Positions 1 to 7,767 of a stretch of 45,742 bases of DNA are shown piece by piece; within the stretch, counting starts at the first letter, position 1, and each line of letters starts with the position of its first letter. Made by a program: the position numbers and the translations under genes. Source of the DNA: CAYRFQ01 sp964423615 (lineage in GTDB: Bacteria > Planctomycetota > Planctomycetia > Gemmatales > Gemmataceae). The stretch lies in the NCBI GenBank assembly GCA_964423615.1, contig CAYRFQ010000054.1, forward strand, positions 1 to 45,742. Direction: 5' to 3'. The notes beneath the pieces are model-generated. The model made no database searches. It saw nothing but the letters and a program-made list of their open reading frames with translations, and was not told the origin of the DNA.

Positions 1-2
1 AC

Positions 3-137
3 CTCAAACCATTCGAAGAGCCTCTTGAGGGTTTGGGGATTACCTGGGAAGAATTCGACTCGACTGGCAGCATTGGCTTGTTGGTCGACGATACGGTGGC
101 TAGCTTCAAAAACGTGAAGATAAAACGGATGCAATAG
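3..137 (+). CDS. 3' end of a DUF1080 / LamG-like secreted domain protein (partial)
   Basis: An open frame enters from the left edge and ends at TAG 135-137, giving 44 visible residues. They end in a GSIGLLVDDTVASFKNVKIK-type sequence. A Gly-Ser-Ile-Gly-Leu turn followed by a strand with Phe-x-Asn-Val-Lys-Ile is the usual last pair of strands in DUF1080 (3-keto-disaccharide hydrolase) and other concanavalin-like jelly-roll domains, which are very common in planctomycetes. The function is inferred from this fragment only: probably a secreted sugar-binding or glycoside-degrading protein. The bulk of the gene lies outside the window, so signal peptide and catalytic residues cannot be checked. Confidence 0.55.
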   Translation, partial: LKPFEEPLEGLGITWEEFDSTGSIGLLVDDTVASFKNVKIKRMQ

Positions 138-222
138 GCAATGGTTCTTGAACAATGGCGTGTTCGCAGTTTTTCAATAGGTAACGACTTCGTTTTTCCT
201 TTATTCCAAGGAGATTGTTCTG

Positions 223-669
223 ATGGCTGAATCACGAGTGTGGACTCCGGCAATAAGCCAGGCGGCTCCCGTAGTTCCACGAGGACCAAAAGTGTGTATT
301 CGTTACCCTTATGGGCATTCGGCGGCCTCGCCGATCACTACGCCGCGTAATTTCGTTGCAGATGGAACCTGTAGTCCGCATGCCAATGTGAGGATAAAGG
401 TTAGTGTTTGGACAGCAGACTTTTCAGCACAAGTCAGTAACGAGTTGACGATGGTCCCTGTGACTGGCAATTGGTCCGCTGGGCCATTTTTCAAAGCTGG
501 TACCACGAATCCCCTTGACCCAAATACAGAATACCAGGTCGTTGTCGTTTTAGTTGATCTGGTGTCCGGTGATACGCTGGATTCGCACGTTGTGAAGATC
601 AAAACGGATGCGATCAGCGATGATCCAGGTCCGATCGATGTTCCAGGTCCGGGTGGTGCTGGCATGTAA
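223..669 (+). CDS. Small hypothetical protein (148 aa)
   Basis: ATG 223 follows a good ribosome site (AAGGAG at 209-214). The 148-residue product has no clear signal peptide and no membrane segment. Its middle part is rich in Val, Thr and Asn with alternating hydrophobic residues, which suggests an immunoglobulin- or fibronectin-like beta sandwich, and it ends in a Pro/Gly-rich tail (DPGPIDVPGPGG). I do not recognise the family. Its stop TAA (667-669) overlaps an ATG at 669, but the next gene probably starts at GTG 735. The two genes are therefore closely spaced and likely co-transcribed, and this protein may be a partner of the secreted DUF6345-like product. Confidence 0.65.
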   Translation: MAESRVWTPAISQAAPVVPRGPKVCIRYPYGHSAASPITTPRNFVADGTCSPHANVRIKVSVWTADFSAQVSNELTMVPVTGNWSAGPFFKAGTTNPLDPNTEYQVVVVLVDLVSGDTLDSHVVKIKTDAISDDPGPIDVPGPGGAGM

Positions 670-720
670 TGCGATTCGAAGTGTCTGGCGTCAGGACGCA
701 CCATACACTTCGAGTATTTC

Positions 721-734
721 AAGGAGGTGAGCGA
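721..734 (+). promoter_or_regulatory. Strong ribosome binding site that sets a GTG start
   Basis: AAGGAGG at 721-727 lies seven bases before GTG 735. From this GTG the protein begins directly with a signal peptide. From the upstream ATG at 669 it would carry 22 polar residues in front of it. The site therefore favours 735 as the start. Confidence 0.7.
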
Positions 735-2441
735 GTGTACTTGAGATTTTTGTTGGCGTGCGTCGTTTGTAGTTTTACTACACACTCTCTGTGGTCTGAG
801 CAAGAACGCGCACAGATGAGTCTACCTATCTATGAATTGAGGGTTCCCAAACAACAGGAGACCATGTTACAGCAAGTCACGTCTTCCTGTCTGAAGCTGA
901 AAGGGAAGCCGAAGAAAGTGGGCCAAGACCGGCTCCGGATAATGGATGGTAAAAAAGTGTCGGAAATTTGGAGGCAGAGCGGAGGGATATCCGTTGCTGA
1001 TTACTCTCAGTTGTGGAATCCGAAGAAAGAGTGCGCCCGCCCGAACAAAGAATTACTCGAACGACGGCTCGCAGAACTGGGGAAGGTGATTGGTTCTCTC
1101 AGTAAGGGTAACAACGACGACGTTAAAGTAGAATTCAAACGTAGTAAGCCGGCACCTTCGACGATCGTCATGAAGTACGACGTTCGCAACAAAACGAATA
1201 CGAAGGTTCGTGAGCTCGATCTTCAGTGGACCTGCTCTCCGAAGATTACTGTTCGCACCAAAGGGAGACAAGTTAAACAGTACTCACTATTTGGTGGAGG
1301 AGGTGAGTTCACCTGTACTTTGGGTAGTCAAGGTGATGTCATTGGGATGTGCGGAGTTTGGCGGCCCATTGGGAAGCTCAAGCAATATGCCAAGGTGGTC
1401 TCGGAGGAAGAAGCCGACCGTCGGTATTACGCAATTCTCAAAAAGGACGGAATACGTAGAGGTAAGATCAAGTTGAAAATTGAGCGGACCTTGGGCTATT
1501 ACTCGGCACCTGCAGCCGTTAGACAGAGATATCTTTATCCTGTGTATGCTTATCAAGCTGTTGCTCGAATTGGAGAGCAGAAGGTGCCGTTGCAAATAGT
1601 TTTGGTCCCAGCAACTGATTTTGGTGTCGAAACTCCGCAGCGGAGAACAACCGAGAGATCTATGAGCTGCAATCCCGAACTGCCCGTGGATGCTGCCAAA
1701 CGTAATTGTGTTTTTGCTGCGGACGATGATGGAAAGCTGGAAGTTGGGGCAGTGGCGGCGACCGCCGCAGAGAATCCTAATGTCAAAGGGTTTCTACGGG
1801 AAGCGAAGAAGATTTGCTGGAAAACGAATTTTGATGTTTTTGGGACGCAAGCGAAGTTAGCCCACTGGACCACGAAGAATGCTGATTTTGTAGACGCTTG
1901 CGACTTGGTTTTTTACACAGGTCATGCCTATTCCGGAGGGTGGTATGTCGACACAACTGGATTTGTGAAAGTCCGGAGAACAGATGCAAAAGACAACGTC
2001 GATGTGAGGAAAGACTTGTGGGGGAATGATGATCTGGAATGGTTGGTCATCGCTGCGTGTGGTCCTTTGCACGACAAGAGTATTAGCCCTCCGTTCATTA
2101 TCCCGGACCATGCTGCCGAACGGTGGGCCGATGCTTTTGATGGGTTGCATCAGTTGCTTGGGTATGCATCGGTAACATATGCGGCTGACCACCTTGAGGG
2201 CAAGTTGTTTCTTCAATACTGTACACAACCAAACCCTTTAACAACGATCCAAGCTTGGCTCCAAGCAGCCGCTGATTCGCAAGATTCGATGACTCCGGGC
2301 GGTGAACCCATTTGGGCCGGTTGCTTGTATGCTGAACAAAACGGGAAGAGCACAGTAAACGATCATCTTTGGGGACATGGCCCCACGGCGAAGGATCCCA
2401 AGGATCCTGACAATATTTATCTGATCCTGTCTCGGACTTAA
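735..2441 (+). CDS. Secreted DUF6345-like protein with a possible caspase-like His/Cys pair
   Basis: From GTG 735 the product is 568 residues with an N-terminal signal peptide (YLRFLLACVVCSF...). The first two thirds are basic and unassigned. The last third carries a pattern I associate with DUF6345: a hydrophobic strand ending in YTGHAYSGGW, a strand LVIAACGPL, then GLHQLLGYASV, and an AW..AA helix near the end. A His-Gly-type turn followed by a hydrophobic strand ending in Ala-Cys is also the dyad geometry of clan CD peptidases (caspase, gingipain, legumain). Catalysis is an inference and no substrate is visible. The gene follows the small 148-aa gene at short distance. The family call rests on motifs only. 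Confidence 0.6.
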   Translation: MYLRFLLACVVCSFTTHSLWSEQERAQMSLPIYELRVPKQQETMLQQVTSSCLKLKGKPKKVGQDRLRIMDGKKVSEIWRQSGGISVADYSQLWNPKKECARPNKELLERRLAELGKVIGSLSKGNNDDVKVEFKRSKPAPSTIVMKYDVRNKTNTKVRELDLQWTCSPKITVRTKGRQVKQYSLFGGGGEFTCTLGSQGDVIGMCGVWRPIGKLKQYAKVVSEEEADRRYYAILKKDGIRRGKIKLKIERTLGYYSAPAAVRQRYLYPVYAYQAVARIGEQKVPLQIVLVPATDFGVETPQRRTTERSMSCNPELPVDAAKRNCVFAADDDGKLEVGAVAATAAENPNVKGFLREAKKICWKTNFDVFGTQAKLAHWTTKNADFVDACDLVFYTGHAYSGGWYVDTTGFVKVRRTDAKDNVDVRKDLWGNDDLEWLVIAACGPLHDKSISPPFIIPDHAAERWADAFDGLHQLLGYASVTYAADHLEGKLFLQYCTQPNPLTTIQAWLQAAADSQDSMTPGGEPIWAGCLYAEQNGKSTVNDHLWGHGPTAKDPKDPDNIYLILSRT

Positions 2442-3628
2442 TCCCGGCCACGTCGGAGGTTCGGCTCTCGACGACGGAAACACGTCTTTTCCAACTTTAC
2501 TCTGTGGAGACAATACCCAGGATCCTGAGGCAGTTCATTCGTTTCAACGGTGGGATGTTCGCGCTTGTCTGCTTCGACATTACGGCTGGGCGCTGCATAG
2601 TTCCCGATTTCGGTTTGGCGATCCTGGGTTCCTCCGTTCTTCACTTCAACCGAGATAAGGTCCTCTGAGTGGCCGTGCATCTCTCGTTCAATCTCACATC
2701 AATTTCCATTGTCGTTGAAGTCTTGCTCGCGGTGACTAAACTGCGGGGCTAGAATTCTGTTTCGTTCGCTTGGTCTTGAGAGTTCCAGCGTTGGCCGGTT
2801 AGTGGTGCGCGTTGGATGACTGTCCGTTTTTTCCCATGGTGTGCGGAGGTTGAAGGTTAGCGATAGCAAAGGGACATGAAAGTAGATGTGGTGTGCCATC
2901 GGCGCAAGGTTTTTGTCACATACCATTACAACCCGACCAGAAATTGATCTCGAGGTATTGGTAGTGAAAATTTTGGAATTTCTACGATTTTTGTGAAAAT
3001 GAGACGACGTCCGATCCTATTGTATTATGGGGAGATGCGCCCAAGGGCGGCTGGAGAACTCGAAAATGAGCCAAAATGGCGATTTTTCGAGGGGCGTTTT
3101 CCATAAGTCATTGAGGCAAAAAGGCATGCGGAAATGGAGGGGTGTCAAAAAGGTGCAATTTAGGCGCAGGTTTACTACAAGTTTACTACAAGTTTAGCGC
3201 AGGTTTACTGCAGTTTTAGCGCAGGTTTCTGTCATTTTTGGACCGGTTTTTGGGGGAAAGGTGAGGGGCTTTGGCTTGGAGGAAATCGTGGGGCGGAAAT
3301 TTGGCAAGTTTTTTTCAAGAAAAATTGGACGGTCCTTTCACTCCAGCGAGTTCACCTAGTGGTCTCCAATCCCAAGGTCAACGTCATGCGCTGATTCACG
3401 AATTTTCTTGTCTCCATAATTCAAAAAACTGTTGGTTTGACTCCATTCCCATCCAAGCGATACCATCGACTTGGGATGAGGTATAATGGACATCACCAAC
3501 CGAACCCGCCAACCCCTACAAGTGCTATCGTAACATCACGAAGAAAGTGCACTGACTCCGAGGCTCATCCCATGATTGTCGATAACCAACTTCTACTAGC
3601 CCACATAACAAGAGTGTGTCCATTTCGC
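2442..3628. other. Long intergenic region with a phased repeat
   Basis: About 1.2 kb without a convincing gene. Open frames here are short, lack ribosome sites and show no recognisable motif. The notable content is the 11-bp periodic array at 3160-3236 and an AT-rich stretch up to about 3340. Parts of both resemble the minus strand of 22820-22970. An in-frame extension of the next gene reaches back to 3437 but reads as low-complexity, non-signal sequence, so I treat it as non-coding leader. Confidence 0.6.
3160..3236 (+). repeat. 11-bp periodic tandem array (seven units)
   Basis: Seven consecutive 11-mers can be laid out from 3160: TTAGGCGCAGG, TTTACTACAAG, TTTACTACAAG, TTTAGCGCAGG, TTTACTGCAGT, TTTAGCGCAGG, TTTCTGTCATT. 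Almost all begin with TTTA or TTT, so a T-tract recurs once per helical turn. Two units (3171-3181 and 3182-3192) are identical and two others (3193-3203 and 3215-3225) are identical. It may be intrinsically curved DNA or an array of protein-binding sites upstream of the cytochrome operon. Confidence 0.75.
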
Positions 3629-5797
3629 ATGATTAGGTTGGTTATCGCTGTCTTGTTATCGTTATTGTTGGCCGGAGTGGTAGGCGCATCCCAAGATACT
3701 TCTCCTATCAAGAAAACGAACCTCCAGGAATTTAAGACCCATGTGTATCCGTTTCTCCAAGCCCGTTGTGTGAAATGTCACGGAGCAAGGAGACAGCGAG
3801 CCAAATTTGCATTGCATGATATTGATGGAGAGGTCACGAACGGCAAGGATGTTGTGCGTTGGGAAAAAATACTCGAAATGGTGAGCCTCAGCGAAATGCC
3901 GCCTGCCGAAGAACCACAACCAAGCAAAGCCAAACGCCAACAGATTACATCGTGGATCACCAAAGAATTAAGGAAGATTGGTCGCGGCCCTGACGAAAAT
4001 TTGGCCATGCTTCCTGGGCAAGGCAATCGCGTGGATCATGAAGCTCTGTTTAGTGGCGAACACAAGGGGCCTGCTTTTTCGAAGTCACGAGTCTGGCGGA
4101 TGAACCCTTACATTTACAAACAGTTCGTCAAAGATATGGTTGGGACGAACAAAATTCTCTCCCCGCTCAAAGAAGTGCGTGGTGGTAATTTCAAGGATTT
4201 CGCGATCCTAACCGCGGATGAAGCGACCATCCGAACGATGATGCAGAACAGCAAACTCATTGCCCAGACGATTGTCCACGGACGTTTGTTTAAAGGTCGA
4301 AACAAGAAAAAACTGACCCGAAAACCGTCGCGGCATCGACTGCTTGCCGAACTTGCCAAACGAACCGACACGCTCACGCACGACCAGATGGAATCCGCAG
4401 TCCGGTACGCTTTCCAATTGCTTCTCCAGCGTCAACCCAGTTCTCAAGAGGTGGATTTGTACGTCACGAGATGTCTTAAGAAGAACATCAAGGTTGGTGG
4501 GAACGACTTGGGGGTGCAGAGTCTCTTGGTCGTGTTGATGATGTCACCAGAGTTCCTTTTCCGAATGGAAATGGGGCTCGGGCAGCAAACGAACGACGGC
4601 CGGCGGAGGCTGTCGCCGCGAGAGATGGCGTACGCCGTTTCGTTCGCCATTTACGACTATCCTGATCCGATTTTGATCAAGGCTGCAGCCACCGGAAAAC
4701 TCTCCACGAAAGAGGATATCGCTCGGGAGGTCCGGCGGATGCTGAACACTCGAGACAAGAAGATCCGGAGACCAGCAAACCGAAAACGTTATTACATTTG
4801 GGATATGGGTAAACTCGGAGAAGTTGGGAAGCCAAAGTTGCTGCGTTTCTTCCGAGAGTTTTTCGGTTATCCCAAGGCCATGGACATATTCAAAGACGAC
4901 ACTCGGCATGGTGGAAAGTTCCAACCAAAAGAAATCATCCGAGAAGCGGATCTTCTCGTTCTGAATGTCTTGAGGGAAGACAAAGACGTCTTCGCTCGGT
5001 TGCTGACGACCGAGGAGTACTTTGTTGGATACACGCGAACTCGGCCAGTTAAGGGGCAAGGGTATGCCGAAGTTTACAACCTGGAAAACACGAAATGGGA
5101 CCAGCACCAGATTTTGCCGATGCCCCAAACACAACGAGCTGGCATCCTGACGCATCCAGCTTGGCTGTCTGCGTTCAGTACCAATTTTGAAAACGATCCA
5201 GTTCGCCGTGGAAAATGGATTCGCGAACGGCTGTTGGCGGAAATCATTCCTGAAATTCCCATTGGTGTGCAAGCTCTGCTTCCCGATGCACCGCACCAAA
5301 CGTTGCGCGAAAGATATCAAGTCGTCCGCAGAGAAGAGTGTTGGCGTTGTCACAAGAAAATGAATCCGCTCGGCGAGGCGTTCGAGATGTATGATGACTT
5401 CGGTCGGTACCGCACAGAACATTCGATCGCGGCGGACAAACGGGTGTTCGCCAGCGTTTTTGAGATTCAGGGTCAGAACCGGAAAAACAAAAAGAAAGTC
5501 GAGGTCACCTCGACAAGGGCGGTTGATACCACCGGCGTGCTGACCGGAACTCGAGACCCAAAGTTAGATGGCAAAGTGACCAATGCTATCGATCTGGTCC
5601 ACCGGCTGGCGAAGTCCACGCGCGTGCGGCAATCGTTTATGCGACACGTGTTTCGGTTCTGGATGGGCCGGAACGAAACTCTGAATGACTCACCTACGCT
5701 CATGGCCATGGACGAGGCGTACCTCAATAATGGCGGTAGCTTCCGAGAGGTTCTCGTCGCGCTGCTAACTTCAGATTCGTTCCTTTACCGAAAGTGA
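3629..5797 (+). CDS. Planctomycete cytochrome-type protein (PSCyt1/DUF1587/DUF1592/DUF1588/DUF1585)
   Basis: I start the gene at ATG 3629, because a signal peptide (MIRLVIAVLLSLLLAGVVGA) begins there; no strong ribosome site decides it, and the frame is open back to 3437. The product is 722 residues. A haem-c motif CVKCH lies at residues 47-51 in an N-terminal cytochrome (PSCyt1) segment with a downstream MPP. The middle resembles DUF1587/DUF1592. The C-terminal part has a second CxxCH (CWRCHKKMNPLGEAFEMYD), typical of DUF1588, then the RHVFRFWMGR...LLTSDSFLYR end typical of DUF1585. It is exported and probably takes part in electron transfer. It is followed six bases later by a DUF1552 gene, the usual planctomycete pairing. 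The biochemical role of this family is not established. Confidence 0.9.
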   Translation: MIRLVIAVLLSLLLAGVVGASQDTSPIKKTNLQEFKTHVYPFLQARCVKCHGARRQRAKFALHDIDGEVTNGKDVVRWEKILEMVSLSEMPPAEEPQPSKAKRQQITSWITKELRKIGRGPDENLAMLPGQGNRVDHEALFSGEHKGPAFSKSRVWRMNPYIYKQFVKDMVGTNKILSPLKEVRGGNFKDFAILTADEATIRTMMQNSKLIAQTIVHGRLFKGRNKKKLTRKPSRHRLLAELAKRTDTLTHDQMESAVRYAFQLLLQRQPSSQEVDLYVTRCLKKNIKVGGNDLGVQSLLVVLMMSPEFLFRMEMGLGQQTNDGRRRLSPREMAYAVSFAIYDYPDPILIKAAATGKLSTKEDIAREVRRMLNTRDKKIRRPANRKRYYIWDMGKLGEVGKPKLLRFFREFFGYPKAMDIFKDDTRHGGKFQPKEIIREADLLVLNVLREDKDVFARLLTTEEYFVGYTRTRPVKGQGYAEVYNLENTKWDQHQILPMPQTQRAGILTHPAWLSAFSTNFENDPVRRGKWIRERLLAEIIPEIPIGVQALLPDAPHQTLRERYQVVRREECWRCHKKMNPLGEAFEMYDDFGRYRTEHSIAADKRVFASVFEIQGQNRKNKKKVEVTSTRAVDTTGVLTGTRDPKLDGKVTNAIDLVHRLAKSTRVRQSFMRHVFRFWMGRNETLNDSPTLMAMDEAYLNNGGSFREVLVALLTSDSFLYRK

Positions 5798-5803
5798 GCC
5801 AGC

Positions 5804-7213
5804 ATGTTTTCCCGAAGAGAAGCTATCAAAGTGCTTGGTGGAGCCGGTAGTCTGGCCTTGGGGCCATTTGCCAACCACATGCGGTCTCATGCCGACGGCT
5901 CTCCCGATAGATTGCCCAAACGGTTTGTCTTTGTTGTTCGTTCCAATGGCTTGTTGACGTCCGAAATTCAGCCCGCTGGAATGGAGCGGTTCGTCCGCGT
6001 GCGTGGTCACGGCGGTTGGTCTACGGAGATGCGGAACCTATCGTTGCAACGGTACCAGCTGAATCAGGGTATGCAGCCGCTGAACGCATTCAAAGATCGC
6101 ATGACTATCTTCCAGGGATTATCGGGTCGGATGTGCAACGGCTCGCACAGTGCCGCTTACGGGGCGTTGGGGGCGTACCGCGCTACCGGTAGTAATCCTC
6201 CGCGCCAAGAAACCATCGACGGTGTCTTGGCGAAGGTCTACCCAAGCATTTTTCCACACCTGGGCTTTCGGATGGATGAGTTTGGACGAATGGTAACTTA
6301 TCCGCCGCTGTCTGCTATTGCCCCACGAAGGCCGTTGCCGTTCTACGCCGATCCGATGTTGGCCTATCGTGACCTATTTGGGACCGTCGTTCGCGAACGA
6401 CGACTGCAAGCGTCGGTGGCGATCGACAATAACATCCTCGACTTTCTTGCATCGGACGTCAGACGCTTTCAGAACAAGCTATCGCAAAACGAACGCGAGA
6501 AACTCGATCATTACTTGAACGGCTTCGAAGCCATTGGACAGCGGCAAGCTCGGCTGGCGAGGATGGAGGGCACACTTCGCAGACATGCTCCGACCGTTGA
6601 TGATCGGTTTCGTTCCGAGGTGGAAACCGAACGACTGAAAGCCCATTTCGATTTAGCGGGATCAGCTTTGGTGACTGGGCTGACTCAAGTTGTGACTATC
6701 CAGACGGATCACCTCGGTATGCGACTCAGCGGTTTGGGGCTGGGAACCAAGACTGTCCATCACATCGGACACATGGTTGCTGAGAGACGTGGTGGTGGTG
6801 GTGAGAACTTTGCCGACGGTACGGATGAATTTGTTGCCCGCCGAACGATTATGACTTTTCACATGCAGCAAATCGCTGGACTCGCTCGCAAACTGCACGC
6901 GGTGCCAGAAGGCGACGGGACGATGCTCGATAATACGCTGATTCTCTACCTGAGTGATGCCGCCGATCGACATCACTGTAACTTCTACGAATGGCCCATG
7001 CTCGCGATTGGGAACATCGGCGGGCGTTTTCGAACTGGCCGTTATCTCCAGTATCCTGGTTATGGTGCACAAGGACACCGAACCATCAGTAACCTCTATC
7101 TTTCGATTCTGCACGCGGCTGGCCAACCTCGCGATCGTTTTGGCGACCTTGATAGGCGTCTTCCCGAATCCATCAGTCAAGAGGGACCGTTGGGCGAATG
7201 GATGGTTAGCTGA
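5804..7213 (+). CDS. DUF1552 family exported protein
   Basis: The 469-residue product begins with a twin-arginine-like leader (SRREAIKVLGGAG). It continues with the DUF1552 signature: KRFVFVVRSNGLL, a conserved NGSHSAAYGALG segment and a late LSDAADRHHCNFYEWPMLAIGN segment. Length and motif order fit the family. DUF1552 proteins have the alkaline-phosphatase/sulfatase-like look of DUF1501 relatives, but no activity is established. The gene starts six bases after the PSD-type cytochrome and must be co-transcribed with it. Together the pair is a common planctomycete exported module, probably linking a haem protein to an exported enzyme. The start is fixed by the leader and by the close spacing. 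Confidence 0.9.
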   Translation: MFSRREAIKVLGGAGSLALGPFANHMRSHADGSPDRLPKRFVFVVRSNGLLTSEIQPAGMERFVRVRGHGGWSTEMRNLSLQRYQLNQGMQPLNAFKDRMTIFQGLSGRMCNGSHSAAYGALGAYRATGSNPPRQETIDGVLAKVYPSIFPHLGFRMDEFGRMVTYPPLSAIAPRRPLPFYADPMLAYRDLFGTVVRERRLQASVAIDNNILDFLASDVRRFQNKLSQNEREKLDHYLNGFEAIGQRQARLARMEGTLRRHAPTVDDRFRSEVETERLKAHFDLAGSALVTGLTQVVTIQTDHLGMRLSGLGLGTKTVHHIGHMVAERRGGGGENFADGTDEFVARRTIMTFHMQQIAGLARKLHAVPEGDGTMLDNTLILYLSDAADRHHCNFYEWPMLAIGNIGGRFRTGRYLQYPGYGAQGHRTISNLYLSILHAAGQPRDRFGDLDRRLPESISQEGPLGEWMVS

Positions 7214-7767
7214 GGTTCGAGCGTTCCAATGCCACTACTCGAGGATTATCACGAACCCTTGGCCCTGCAGCGAAGTTGAGAGTCGTTTCATTCTCGTGGA
7301 GCTAACTCCATTTCCATTGACGATTATCGCCACGAAGTGTTGATTGTCCGCTACTTTACCGAGATTCAAATTCATCTTGGGAACCATGACGAAGCCGATG
7401 TCGCTGAGTTTGATGAACTTGAGCAGGACGACCATGGAAACCGAAAGCGGGGGAAGGTGCTGTCAATAAGTGGTACAAGAGGCTGCTCAACGAGCTTGTC
7501 CATTTCTTGCTTCCTCCAATACTGTGTGGGATTGCCCAAAGAAGATTGGTTGTACGGCGTGGCGGATTATACTGTGCGTAGTAAAGAAGAACATGAGAGT
7601 GCAATGTTGGCAGTTGGATTGCTCACTTTCAGTCCTCTGCCAACACTGCCACTGAGTCTCCGAGGTAATGGATTCGTTACCCTTGATGTGGATATCGCGT
7701 ATGAGGACTTTCGCAACCGGAGCCGGGTGTAAGCTCGGTTGCTTTCTGTCTGAGCCAGGAGTGAAAT
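7214..7767. other. Intergenic region, no convincing gene
   Basis: 554 bases between DUF1552 and the DUF5682 operon. Open frames on both strands up to 131 codons lack ribosome sites and recognisable motifs. The region probably holds the promoter of the 7768-13777 operon. No MoxR ATPase or part of one is present here, although such a gene often neighbours DUF5682. Confidence 0.5.

Noticed and set aside
3160..3236. CRISPR array
   Set aside because: Units are 11 bases, contiguous and without spacers; no cas genes are nearby.
4544..5422. 292-codon minus-strand open frame
   Set aside because: It lies wholly inside the PSD-type cytochrome gene, has no family motif, and is the antisense shadow of a well-supported gene.
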